From Phlyctochytrium arcticum (Eukaryota; Chytridiomycota; Chytridiomycetes; Chytridiales; Chytridiaceae), in the NCBI GenBank assembly GCA_025602905.1, contig JAHLKI010000001.1:1054001-1118000 (forward strand): 64,000 bases of DNA, in the 5' to 3' direction. Every line of letters starts with the position of its first letter. The first letter of the stretch is position 1. Both the position numbers and the translations under genes were made by a program. This document shows positions 45,496 to 55,632 of this stretch, one piece after another. The notes below the pieces were generated by a model. It ran no database searches. It was not told the DNA's origin and was given only the letters and a program-made list of their open reading frames with translations.

Positions 45496-45879
45496 GTTTT
45501 ACGGTACTGAACTGTTGGTAGGAAACAATGCTATTCAACAGTTGGATGGTGCTGGTCTTGTTGCTGAACGAACGTCGCGAAGTGCAGGAGGTTTGAGCGG
45601 AGCTCCGCGATCGTGTCTGGACGCTCGGACAGATTTCCTCGAACCGCCCTTCCAAGCCGGATATTTGTGGCTGTTTTTTGTTTTTGGCTCTTCCCAATAT
45701 CAAAATTTTAGAAACCGACATTTGACAAACTCCAAAAACTCATTAGCAACTCTTCATTTGGAGACTTGGTTGGATTAAGTAAAGCGAGGAGTGGACAATA
45801 CTTCAATCTTTTCTAGCCGCGGGCTATATCCCCGGCAGAGTTCAGCAACTTTTTACGCAGGAAAGAACGGTTCATCAAT
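45496..45879. promoter_or_regulatory. Bidirectional MCM4/RRP12 promoter
   Basis: 384 bp between two divergent ATGs. I find no TATA box and no ACGCGT cell-cycle box. The part nearest RRP12 is richer in A and T (TGTTTTTTGTTTTTGG near 45670). Shared use is inferred only from spacing. Confidence 0.5.
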
Positions 45880-48800
45880 ATGTCGACCGAGTTCCTTGCT
45901 ACGCTCGCCAAGGTGCGAGCCCAGACCACATCAGGTCTGGCAAATCAGCGTCAGCCGGCTTTGATCCTGACGGCTATCGAAGAGACGATTAAGGAACAAG
46001 GGGAAGAGTTGGTGCCGATGGCTTACTTTGGAGCTTTGTTGACAATATTGGAATCCCAGCGACCGGTTATGGCAACATTGGCGGGTGAGATGGAAGAGAG
46101 CGGAAAGGAGGAGACACGGGGAACTTTGGCGGCCGTGACTTACCTTCTTGGAATTGTATTTCCCGAAGTACCTGGTGCCATACTCAAATTGAAGTTTGAT
46201 GACATTGCCCAATTGTTGGGAGCGACGCTGGAGGCGTGTCATTCCGATCAACCCGTGACAAGGGCAGTCTTGGCTTGTTTGGAGTATCTATTGTTGGCGC
46301 AAGACAATTCACGATGGACTAACGATATGGTTTGCAAAAAATTGTTCCACGCATTACTGGTCATGTCTGTCGATGGTCGTCCCAAGGTTCGCAGGCGGGC
46401 ACACGATGCTGTCAAGAGGATATTGACTCGACCCCCACCACCCACCACCCATCACCCTGCTACCATCACAACAATCGACTATGCGCTCAAGTCGTTGGAG
46501 GAGTTTACGAGTGCCGCAGCCGGATTGGGCCAAGGAGCGCGGGGCAACCAGCAATTACGCAAGGAGATGGAAGCTCAAGTTTTGCATGTTATGGTTTTCT
46601 TGAAGACGATCCTGCCCGTATTGGCTGTACAAGGAGGCCACGATCGTACACGAAGCAAGTTGCGTGCCTTGTGTGAGGCGCTTTTACGCTTGCCCGTTCG
46701 GACGTCAGGCACTGGCAACACAGTTTTGACTATGTGGATCTTTTCCGTCCTTGATGCTCTCTTTGGAGCCGAAGCCGAAAAGCAAGGTGCCGGTATCTTT
46801 CCTCACCTGGATATGGCTCTCCTCGACTCGGTCCTACGTGCTTTGATGGACATTCAACCATACAAAAACGACGCCAACTTGATTCCTTCTTGGCTCGCTC
46901 TGATGGCTCGTGGATTTGAGAAGCTGGCTGTGCAGGTTCGCGCGACAGCAGTAGAGGGTTTCGCCGATGGGATGGATGCTGCGTCTGCCGCCGCTGAACT
47001 CCAGTACGCGCGAAACGATTATCCTGCGTTGTTGGCAACTGTATTTAGCACCACATTTGTGGGTATTTTCACGCAGGAGTCTGTCAAGCCTGTTATTCTC
47101 CGAAAGGCCGGCCAAGTCTTTTCGCACTTTATTCGAGGATGCTTGACCGAGTCCATGATCACGGCTGCCGAGCAGTTTGCCGCAGAGAATAGCGGAGAGA
47201 ACGATTTTGCCGTCCCATCATTGACTGCGATGCTGCAAACTCTGAATTCCAGTTTGACCGACGTCCTCTACAGGACTGCTTGGGGTGACATCCTGGCCGT
47301 TGCCGCCGCAGCATTTGACCGTCTCGGCCCTTCGCACCCTGCCTTGGTACGCAACACTCTCATCCACGTCATTGCCTTCCGCGACGACCGAGCATATGCT
47401 TCCAGTTTCCCCTACAAACAGCAACTCGACGTAGCCTTGCATGCGGCAGTCCAAGGCATGGGAATCGAGCAGATTGTCCAAACAGTTGCTCTCAACATTG
47501 AAATGGATGAAAACCCGGGCCAACCACGCCGTCCTTACCTCCTTGCGACATTTGTCGAAGCCATGAAACGCCCCGTACCCCGCATTGTCAATGGCATTGC
47601 TCTCCTGACCGCCGAGCCTAAAAGCAAAAAACACACGAGATTCGGTCCCCACACGCTATCTTTCCTCGTTTCCTTCTTTTTACCCCTTGCACAGCGTCTC
47701 TTGGCCAAGTCCGGCAAAGATTGGACAGAAAAGAAGAGCAACCCTGTGCAGGCGAAATTGTACGAAACTTTGGGTGCTCAGATTTGGGCTTTAGTCCCAG
47801 GCTTGTGTGCCACGCTTCCGGCGGATGTAGACACGGTATTTTCGACATTGGGACCTGCGTTGGGCAAGGTCTTGCAGAGCCAGCCGGAAGAGCTATACGA
47901 AAATCTTCCATCAACCCCCGACTTCCGACCTGTTGTCTGCGATGCACTAATTGCTTTGGTGGACGGTTACTACGCTGCTTCCAAAGTTGAAATCTCTGAA
48001 GATGACAACGTGAGCTCAGAGGAGCGAGCACGGTTACTCAATGTCAGAGATCGTGCTTCGCAAGGATTGGCTCGCCTGTCCGGCTACGCAACCCGTTTCC
48101 TCTCCATCCTCTGCAACAATTACACCACTATTTCTCCTTCCGCCCTTGACGCAACCTCGACTGCCAGTACGGCCCGTGGAACAAGTAAAGGCCAAGCCCT
48201 GCAATCCCTTAACGAGCGCGGCAACCAACAAACTTCCCGAACCATTGTTTCATTGCTGAAAGTCGCCGATGCCAAAGCGGTCGAGAGCTACTTCTGGTCC
48301 TTGGTCAAGCAATTACTGCAACTTCAAACCGCTACGGCTGAACAGACTGAGCAGGAAGAAGAAGAAGGGGCCCCTGAATCCATCCCAAAACAGCTTGCGA
48401 AACTGCGGGGTTATGCTATGCTGGATCTGCTCTTGATTCTCATGCCGTTTTTGCCGGATGCAATTATTCGCTCCGGTGACGTCGAAGAGGGAGATGAAGC
48501 ACCACCAGCACCTCTTGGGTCGGACTCGCCACTGTGCGTGTTTTACAACGTTTTGACGGGTCAGCTCCGTGATCCCGACGCTACTCTCCAGAAACGAACG
48601 TACAAGGCCCTTTGTCACCTGTTCCCCATCTTGGCCACCACCATTCCCCTGGATGAACTGACGACCCACCTCTTGGACCCAGCCGTTCTTTCCAATGTCA
48701 CGTCGGGCGCCAAAAACACGCGCATGCAACTCTTGCGCATGGTAGCTGAAGCCATTCCTGACGGTGAGACCGAGACGTTAATGGCGTTTGTACCCGTTGC

Positions 48801-50361
48801 CTTGACGGAAGTGATGCTGTGCACGAAAGAGGCCAGTGAGCGGGCTCGTGTGGCTGCCTACGAGTGTCTCATGAGTATGGGTCGGCGGATGGCTGTGATG
48901 GGAAATACGCAAGACATGAATGGCACCGCAACATCCGATGTATTTGATATGGACGCTCTCGTCCGCGCCCTCGACTCTGTCGATTCGGCCAAAAGTACAC
49001 GGGCACAAGCCAACTTGCAGGAATACTTTACCATGGTGATTGCCGGTCTGGCCGGTGAAACTTCCTCTCTCCGCTCTGCCTCGATCGCATCCCTGGCCCG
49101 TCTTCTGTTTGAGTTTCACCCACTGTTGTCGCCAGCGTTTACGGCCGAGCTTGTATCTACCATTTTGTTTGTCATGGACTCACCCAACCGCGAAATCATT
49201 AAATCCTGTCTTGGATTCATCAAAGTCGCCATCGTCACCCTCCCCCAAGATGTCTTGGCCGATCAATTGGAGGATATGGTCACAGGCATTCTGACACACT
49301 CTCGCCCCCACAAGAGTCATTTCAAGGCCAAGGTTCGCCATGTTTTTGAGCGGCTCATCCGGCGGTTCTCGGTTGAGGCTGTCGAAGGCTTTGTCCCTGA
49401 AGACGACCAGAAATTGTTGGTCAATATCCGGAAACGACGGGAACGGATCAAGAAGCAGAAGGCTGCTGCTACTGCTGCTTCCAAGAAGGGTGAAGAGGAC
49501 GATGATGCGATGGACACATCTTCTGCGCCGGTTGAAGATGAGAAGAAGGGCAAAAAGTTCGAAGAGGTTTATGGGTCGGATAGTGAATTGGACAGTGACG
49601 AAGAGGAGGGCGGTGAGCAGGGTGTCCGAGGGCACTTACGGGATGCGATCAAACAACAGCGGGGAGGTAAACCCGTCAAAGGACAGAATGGCAAACAGAC
49701 TACGTTGCGAGAAGATACGGACCAGGTAGCCGATTTCCTGGACGCCAATATTGTTTCAAGAGTCAGTTTGGCCGGCTCCCAAAAATCCCGCGCCGGCAAG
49801 AAACCCAAATCATCCACCCCGCAATTCCCAACCCGCGACGACGGCCGATTCGTGATTACCGAGTCATCCGACGAGGAACAGGAGAAACCCGAAATGACGA
49901 TGGACGTTGATAAAGACGATCACTACACTGCAGCTCTCCACTCTGAAGTCGCCTTCACACGACTCCCATCCGGACATATCAAATTCACCCAAAACCCACA
50001 ACAAAAGCGGCGACGGGACGTATCGCCCCCACCCGGTGGTGATCAAGAACCCAGCGCTACTACCCACCAATGGGGCCGTCACGCAAATAAAACAGACACA
50101 ACCGGCTTATCAAACAAACAAATGAATAGCATGCTCGGTAAAGACTTCAAAGCCAAACGGGCACGCGGTGATGTCAAGAAAGCTGGAGGCCCGGATCCGT
50201 ATGCGTACATCCCACTTACGTCGAAAGTGGTTGGTGGGAAGAAACGGAAGGCGGCTAAGGTTGCGGGACAGTTTAGGACGATGATGAAGGCGTCTAAATC
50301 TGGGGGTGGGGTTGAAGGGGCGAATGCTGGGGGTGGTGCGAAGAATAAGCAGCGCCGGTAG
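45880..50361 (+). CDS. RRP12: Ribosomal RNA processing protein Rrp12
   Basis: A single intron-less exon of 1493 aa, close to the fungal/plant length, for a protein with a long HEAT-repeat solenoid that aids nuclear export of pre-40S and pre-60S particles. The N-terminal region (MSTEFLATLAKVRAQTTSGL, then LILTAIEETIKEQG) and the NUC173-like block are followed by repeated helical pairs such as LSFLVSFFLPLAQRLLAKSG and YAMLDLLLILMPFLPDAI. FKAKVRHVFERLIRRFSVEA and NIRKRRERIKKQ mark the conserved end of the solenoid. The last 250 residues are acidic then very basic (EVYGSDSELDSDEEEGGE, GKKRKAAKVAGQFRTMMKAS), a nucleolar-type tail. It converges on NSA1, another ribosome-assembly gene. Confidence 0.94.
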   Translation: MSTEFLATLAKVRAQTTSGLANQRQPALILTAIEETIKEQGEELVPMAYFGALLTILESQRPVMATLAGEMEESGKEETRGTLAAVTYLLGIVFPEVPGAILKLKFDDIAQLLGATLEACHSDQPVTRAVLACLEYLLLAQDNSRWTNDMVCKKLFHALLVMSVDGRPKVRRRAHDAVKRILTRPPPPTTHHPATITTIDYALKSLEEFTSAAAGLGQGARGNQQLRKEMEAQVLHVMVFLKTILPVLAVQGGHDRTRSKLRALCEALLRLPVRTSGTGNTVLTMWIFSVLDALFGAEAEKQGAGIFPHLDMALLDSVLRALMDIQPYKNDANLIPSWLALMARGFEKLAVQVRATAVEGFADGMDAASAAAELQYARNDYPALLATVFSTTFVGIFTQESVKPVILRKAGQVFSHFIRGCLTESMITAAEQFAAENSGENDFAVPSLTAMLQTLNSSLTDVLYRTAWGDILAVAAAAFDRLGPSHPALVRNTLIHVIAFRDDRAYASSFPYKQQLDVALHAAVQGMGIEQIVQTVALNIEMDENPGQPRRPYLLATFVEAMKRPVPRIVNGIALLTAEPKSKKHTRFGPHTLSFLVSFFLPLAQRLLAKSGKDWTEKKSNPVQAKLYETLGAQIWALVPGLCATLPADVDTVFSTLGPALGKVLQSQPEELYENLPSTPDFRPVVCDALIALVDGYYAASKVEISEDDNVSSEERARLLNVRDRASQGLARLSGYATRFLSILCNNYTTISPSALDATSTASTARGTSKGQALQSLNERGNQQTSRTIVSLLKVADAKAVESYFWSLVKQLLQLQTATAEQTEQEEEEGAPESIPKQLAKLRGYAMLDLLLILMPFLPDAIIRSGDVEEGDEAPPAPLGSDSPLCVFYNVLTGQLRDPDATLQKRTYKALCHLFPILATTIPLDELTTHLLDPAVLSNVTSGAKNTRMQLLRMVAEAIPDGETETLMAFVPVALTEVMLCTKEASERARVAAYECLMSMGRRMAVMGNTQDMNGTATSDVFDMDALVRALDSVDSAKSTRAQANLQEYFTMVIAGLAGETSSLRSASIASLARLLFEFHPLLSPAFTAELVSTILFVMDSPNREIIKSCLGFIKVAIVTLPQDVLADQLEDMVTGILTHSRPHKSHFKAKVRHVFERLIRRFSVEAVEGFVPEDDQKLLVNIRKRRERIKKQKAAATAASKKGEEDDDAMDTSSAPVEDEKKGKKFEEVYGSDSELDSDEEEGGEQGVRGHLRDAIKQQRGGKPVKGQNGKQTTLREDTDQVADFLDANIVSRVSLAGSQKSRAGKKPKSSTPQFPTRDDGRFVITESSDEEQEKPEMTMDVDKDDHYTAALHSEVAFTRLPSGHIKFTQNPQQKRRRDVSPPPGGDQEPSATTHQWGRHANKTDTTGLSNKQMNSMLGKDFKAKRARGDVKKAGGPDPYAYIPLTSKVVGGKKRKAAKVAGQFRTMMKASKSGGGVEGANAGGGAKNKQRR

Positions 50362-50566
50362 ACCTGTGTTGTGTCTTGTGAACGTTACTTTGTATTCTGT
50401 AATTTATTTTATCTATCTCAATTTCATTTTTGTTGTGCACGTGTGTCCTTTTGTAGTGAAGATGGATCCACAGTTTCAATTGCTATGTGCCCAGAGATGA
50501 AATTACGTATCATGGATTTAAATAAGTGTTTTAAATAATGGAAGAGAGAAGAGAGGTTACAGGGGG

Positions 50567-51993
50567 CTATTTAGATTTACGTTTACGAGACGGTTTGGTG
50601 GGGGTAGATCCCGTCTTACTCTTGGAACTTTTCTTGGACTTTTGAGGTACCTCTTCCTCAACTTCCTCATCATCGGTAGCCCGATCCATCGTCTCCCATA
50701 CCCCGTCCTCTACATCATTATCCGCAGCTGCTTCTGCTGTTGGGTCCGCGACAATAACCTCATCCCCTCGATCGACAAGACAGCAATTAACGCGTTGCTT
50801 GATGTAGACTTTATGTATTTGACAGCCTTTGGTGTCGAATACGCGGATGAAGCGGTCTAGGCCGGATAACACGATATGGGCGTCGGGGAGGGAGTCGGGT
50901 GATTTTGGAGGAGGAGGGAAGGCGACAGTTGTGGCTGCTCCCGGTAAACGAGGCAGATTCCGGAGTTGGGTCAGGACCGGGAGTTGTTTTTTGTCATCCA
51001 TGGGCAACGTGACTGAAAACTCCCAGGCGTCACCGGTGGTATCTGTCAGGACCAAAGTAGACCCAGCGGCCTGTAACGCACGCACAGGAAATGTGCCCAC
51101 TTCCCGATCCAACAACGGCTTTCGACGGGCGGCCTGCGGGGAAATATCATAGAGGCGGAGTTGGTGGTGATGGGTTCCGGTGACGATATGATACGGTGAC
51201 AAGAATTGAAGGGCGGTAATGTGAATGGGGACGCGGAGTTGGAGAAAGGTGTTTGGGACATTCTTGGCTTTGAAGGTTGGGGTTAGGGGTATGCTTTCTC
51301 CTTCTGTTGGTTTTGTTGTTGTTGCTGTTGAATCAGATGGTGCGGATGGGGTTGATTCGGACGAGGCAAGGGAAAAGACGGTGAGATCGACTTCCTTTCC
51401 ACCGAGAGCGAGTTGGGGCGGGGTAGCGAGGAATGTAGCGGCCAGCACATCGGGGCCGATCAGATTATAAGTGCCTGGTTGGAGGAGCGAAGGGTTGGGA
51501 GAATCTTCGTTGATGGAAAAGACGTGGAGGGTGCCAGTAGTTGTTACCGCGAAAATGGTGCTGAAAACGAGCGTTAGTAGGGCCTTCAAATTATCAGAGT
51601 ATGCAGTGTTTACCTTTGAATGAATCCCAGCCCGACAAATTTCTGATCGCCCTTGATGAATGCGGCCCGTTCCACTTCCCATTCCGTAATGACTGGCAAT
51701 CCTTCGTGATCCAGTTCCAACTCTTCCTCACCGACATGAATGACCTGGACTCGACCATCGGCTCGCGCGACTACGACCGAATCCGAGTCTGCCCAGGTGA
51801 GATGCTGCACAGCGGCTGCCCGGTTCATGGGTCCTAGGTTGCGAATGGAGACAAGAGCCGTGGGTGCATTGCCCTTCTTGGGGCCATTTGTGTCGGTTTT
51901 GGGGCGTTTAGATTTGGTGAGAGGCGGTGGAGGGAGGGGTTTGATGAGAGTGACCTTGAGCAGGCCGACTTCGTCTCCGCTAATGCAGCGCAT
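50567..51993 (-). CDS. NSA1: 60S ribosome assembly factor Nsa1/WDR74
   Basis: Two exons, 51993..51614 and 51560..50567, give 457 aa. Nsa1 is a seven-bladed WD-type propeller on pre-60S particles, released by the AAA ATPase Rix7. The start MRCISGDEVGLLK matches the family's RFVTGDE-GLLK N-terminus, so the open, ATG-less frame upstream to 52029 is not used. Blades are visible as VQHLTWADSDSVVVARADGR, IFAVTTTGTLHVFSI, THHHQLRLYDISPQAARRKP and HIVLSGLDRFIRVFD. The acidic EEVEEEVPQ and Lys/Ser-rich tail ending KPSRKRKSK is the usual nucleolar signal region. The 205 bp to the RRP12 stop holds both 3' ends. Confidence 0.92.
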
Positions 51994-52053
51994 ATTTCCT
52001 TCAATGCTTTCAGCTTTCGACTTTGGCAAACCAGCAAAAACAATTCACAGATT

Positions 52054-52476
52054 TCTTTCGGGCCCGGGGAAATTCGGGGTGCACCGACGGAGCCGATCAC
52101 TGTGCCACCACTCTACAATGTAGCCTTTTTGGGAGAGCTGTCAAATTCAAAGCGCGCTTCGCGTGTTTCGCATCCCTTCCCTGATCCCTTCCCCATCCCG
52201 CACTCATTAGATCCGGCTTTGACTGTTTTGCTCTATGTCCCACGCGACAATGGTCAGTTCCGTCCTGGTCTGACACACGTAGTACGGACACTGGAGATCG
52301 CTGGCGGCTCGTTAGAGTACAACGAACTACAACGTCGTTTAGGAGCTTTACCATGTGGTTGGCTCGCGAGTCTGTTAGAAAGTGGAGAGGCACTGCAAGG
52401 ATTGGCACTGCACGGCAACTGGGTTGTATTACCACGATACCCGTACTATCCTTGCCCTCCATTCGTCTCAATTTGA
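52054..52476 (+). CDS. Possible exon of an unrecognised protein (winged-helix-like)
   Basis: The frame opens after an AG acceptor-like site at 52045-52053 (ATTCACAG) and runs 141 codons without an ATG. It reads LDPALTVLLYVPRDNGQF, then HVVRTLEIAGGSLEYNELQR and GWLASLLESGEALQGLALHG. That part looks like a compact winged-helix domain and could remotely resemble an RNA polymerase III subunit tail. An ATG at 52004, in the frame leading to this acceptor, lies only 11 bp from the NSA1 start on the other strand. It may be a real but mis-delimited gene, a fragment or an accident. Confidence 0.3.
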   Translation, partial: SFGPGEIRGAPTEPITVPPLYNVAFLGELSNSKRASRVSHPFPDPFPIPHSLDPALTVLLYVPRDNGQFRPGLTHVVRTLEIAGGSLEYNELQRRLGALPCGWLASLLESGEALQGLALHGNWVVLPRYPYYPCPPFVSI

Positions 52477-52770
52477 CAAGTTCATCCCTTGCAGTGTGAC
52501 ACCTTTTCTAACATCGGCCTTGTATAACGACGTAGTCTCCGCGTTTCAGGTCGCAAGCAGGACGTGATTCGGCGTAGGAATGCGGGTGATCTCTAGCGAA
52601 TTTATGATCCACATCAGCGTGCCTCTTCTCCTCCTCTCTCTCCAAATCGGCAAGAAGCCACGCATACACAGAGAAAGCGATTCAGTTCTGATTAGATGAC
52701 AAAAATTTATCTAATCTGGAAACGCATCACTATATCTTTCCGTCTGTCGTTACGGAGGAGAGCCAGGAGT

Positions 52771-52989
52771 TCAATTGGGGAACGCAGGTGGATACACGTC
52801 CTGAAGCCCAGCGGCTTCGGGGATGTGTTCGTGGACGATGTAACGGTGATGATGTGGGTTTGCATCTGCGTCCCGTCCTTTGAAGTACTCAAAAGAGTCG
52901 GACTTCCCATGGAAGCAAATAAAATAGACCGCTGCCACAGCGGCAGCACCCAGGAGCATCTTCTTTGTGTTGTCGTCAAGTTTGTCCAT
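52771..52989 (-). CDS. Small single-pass membrane protein, hypothetical
   Basis: A single exon of 72 aa. After a charged start (MDKLDDNTKKM), the segment LLGAAAVAAVYFICF is a plausible membrane span, followed by a polar, His-rich tail (DADANPHHHRYIVHEH). This layout is common among small mitochondrial or ER proteins, but I recognise no family. The opposite strand also has an open frame of 99 codons across it. The Met start and the tidy membrane segment favour the minus strand. Confidence 0.4.
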   Translation of the reverse strand: MDKLDDNTKKMLLGAAAVAAVYFICFHGKSDSFEYFKGRDADANPHHHRYIVHEHIPEAAGLQDVYPPAFPN

Positions 52990-53066
52990 AAATGAGGAAC
53001 GCGAAGTTTAGATCGTTACGGGCTTGTTCTTGCTACAACAAAAAGGTATCTATTGGCGATACGCTA

Positions 53067-53662
53067 CTAAACACGGTGCACGAGAGTGAAGGGGAAGTCA
53101 TCGTCATCGGTGCAACAACAGTCCTTGTCGACGAAGAAGGCACGTTCGCCATTTGGGCCAATATGGTCGTAATCGTAAATAGCAATTAGCTGGTAGGCCT
53201 CTGGGTCAAAACACCACCGTCCAATGCCCACATTGCGAACATTGCACGTGTCGGTGTGGATAATTCGCTTCAAGCAGGTAACAGTCGAGGAATTGTGGGG
53301 ATGTATCCTTTCACATAGAGAGTCTCAGCTCTATCCAAGTAGCTGCGCAGCTCTGCGTTATCCCACGCCAGGTGATCCAGCGTATTCAGAAAGAGCTTGA
53401 TAACAATCTCTTGCGTCGTCTTAATCGTGATGACGCTTTCTCTTTCTTCTGAGCTTGCAATCTGAAAGTCGCCTGCGGCCAATAGATTCTTGAATTCCGT
53501 GACAAACCCTGCCATGGTGTTCAGAACCGCTCCAAACGTTCCAGGTCCATAATACTGACTTCCCGGCAGACCGTCCACGTAAATAAAAGTTCGAAGAAGA
53601 TAGGCATAACGTTGAATTGGCCAGATGTCAGTGCCAGAGCCAAAGTAAACGAGGGTAGACAT
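53067..53662 (-). CDS. Hypothetical gene with two adjoining open frames
   Basis: An ATG-started frame at 53662..53270 encodes 130 aa (start MSTLVYFGSGTDIW). Inside it are helical stretches such as TMAGFVTEFKNLLAAGDF and VIKLFLNTLDHLAWDNAELR. A second frame, 53273..53067, encodes a distinctive Cys/Asp-rich segment (VGIGRWCFDPEAYQLIAIYD, then FFVDKDCCCTDDDDF) but begins at TTG, not ATG. A splice joining the two would make one protein of about 170-200 aa; I could not find donor and acceptor sites that satisfied me. No family is recognised. Confidence 0.4.
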
Positions 53663-54618
53663 CGTACTGCAGGTACAATTTCCCTGTTTCGAAGACAGGT
53701 CAACAGCTGCAGCGGGTCTCTTTTACCAAATCGTTTTACACACCAAGTCCCCTTTTACAAGCCCTTTCCGTCTACCCTTACTTGTACATAGCCAAACTGC
53801 TCTTCATCTGAGAATAACCTCAGATCTGATTATTGTTATATATACGCTTTCGTCTGATGCTGGAGATGCTGGACCTTCCTTCTTAACGACCTGAAGGACC
53901 TCCCTCTTGTGCCATCTTGCTACAACCGCAACTGCCACCAAGCTGTGCCACAAGTTTTCCTTGTTGATATGCCTCCGTGTCGGCTTTAAGCGCACTTGCT
54001 CTCTTTGTGCCTGATTCGCGGTTACTTTCCTAAAGCCAGAACTTGCGGGCTCATGCGATTTTTCGCAAAAGCTTCCAACTGACCTGTCCATTCCGCCTTT
54101 CCCGACTACGAGAGTGCCGGACCAAGTCTTTGTTTGCCACATCTATCACCCACCCCAATGACTGAATGAGCTTCCAGACCTTCTTTTACCAATGCGTTAT
54201 GTACGGCAAGACCCAGGAGTAACTGACCATTTACATCAATGACAAAGGACCATTTTAATGCCTCTGGATACATGTACTAGGGGATATGGAGGGTACATCC
54301 GGCGGACTGAGTGGATTGCAGCGAAAGACGGGCCCGGCGTGGTTTGCAGACCATCTGCTCAAGAAGCAGACCTGGTGGTACTCTACAAAGAATATGATGA
54401 GGAAGTATGATTTGTATAGTCAGTGATGTTGATTGACTCGGATCTTCTACGCTCACTCCAAGAAGTCCAGGCAGAAATCAGTGTTTTTCTGTATGGAGGA
54501 TGCAGTCCGGTGGGTCATTTGTCGCCGAAGATCCCGAACTCAAACATTGGATAAGAAAATGCATAGGATGTAAATAAATAGACGCAGAAAATGTACAGAT
54601 AACTATCTATCCAACAAT
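53663..54618. other. Intergenic DNA with a possible small ORF
   Basis: About 950 bp. A + strand frame at 54258-54410 encodes 50 aa with folded-protein composition (GYIRRTEWIAAKDGPGVVCR, then EADLVVLYKEYDEEV). The overlapping frame at 54286-54426 encodes 46 aa (start MEGTSGGLSGLQRK), so coding status is ambiguous. The minus ORF at 53804-54142 has no recognisable content. Confidence 0.35.
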
Positions 54619-55264
54619 TCATTTCGGAAGACCCTCCAAGACTCGTTTGACGATCCCGCTCAACACTTTCTTAGCCACTGCGCCATCATCAACCCGCTCA
54701 CCCAATGTTTTCATGACCTTGCCCAAGTCCTTCACCCCAGAAGCTCCAACCTCGGACACGACCCCCTTGACCAACTCCTCAATCTGGGCTTCCGTCAACT
54801 GTTCAGGTAAATACTCTCCCAACACTTTGGCCTCATCCAGTTCCGAGGCAGCCAAGTCCGTCCGACCGGCCTGGGTATATGCCGATGCAGCATCGGTCCG
54901 TTTTTGAATGGACCGTTGGATTAAAGTGGATAGAGTCGACGTCGGGCCGGCGGATTTCTGGGAGTAGGTGATTTCGGAGAGGAGGGATTTGATGACTTGG
55001 GTTCGGGTGGGGGTTTTGGCTCGCATGGAGGATTTAAGATCGTTTTTGAGTCGTGCTAGTAGATCTGGAAAAAAAAAGCTGCCATGAGCAAAACTTGTAA
55101 TCGTATTGGTTGCTCTGAAGTTTTGATGACTTACCACTGTCAACTTGGAAAGGTCCATTGCTACTATGCCGACATTGGAAAAGTGACGGTCCCGCGTGGG
55201 TGCCTCTTCCAATCACAACTCGGCCGTGAGCAAAGCTACGAAATACGCTCATTCCTGGGTTCAT
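54619..55264 (-). CDS. AIM41: Mitochondrial YqeY/GatB-like protein Aim41
   Basis: Two exons, 55264..55135 and 55064..54619, give 191 aa. Aim41 is the fungal mitochondrial YqeY-domain protein, related to the tail domain of the amidotransferase subunit GatB. Its exact role is unclear. An Arg/Ser-rich presequence (SVFRSFAHGRVVIGRG) is followed by the domain: LLARLKNDLKSSMRAK, TRTQVIKSLLSEITYSQK, RTDAASAYTQAGRTDLAASE, VLGEYLPEQLTEAQIEELVK and GVKDLGKVMKTLGERVDDGA. The polypyrimidine acceptor TTTTTTTTTCCAG is strong. The frame is open upstream to 55396, but the Met at 55264 directly precedes the presequence and is preferred. Confidence 0.9.
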
Positions 55265-55632
55265 CCTTGTTGTTTTGTTCGTTCTTTTGATAGGGATCTC
55301 TGTGCTCAACTGCTCTGGAATGACTGTTAGCAAATTCACCGGAGACTGGTCCGTCGCGAGTTTGGGAAACTCCGGCGTGTTGCTATGCGGGTTCATTTAC
55401 GCTGAAAGCGGTTACATGACCATTTTCCAGGTATTTTCCCACGGGAGGAGTAAGGGAGCGCGGGAAGAATTGTAAGCAGTTGCAGCATGTACTTGCGTAT
55501 TATTAAAGAAGGTATGCACAAGAAATCAAAAGAAGATTACAGTTGGAGAACGGGGAGAAAGTCAGACATGAGGGTAGGGTGAGAAAAGCGAGGGTATGTA
55601 GTGAATGGACGATGGGTAAGAGGTAAGAAAGG
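55265..55632. other. Short intergenic stretch
   Basis: About 370 bp: the AIM41 promoter side and the sugar transporter 3' end. No ORF with protein-like features is found. Confidence 0.5.
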
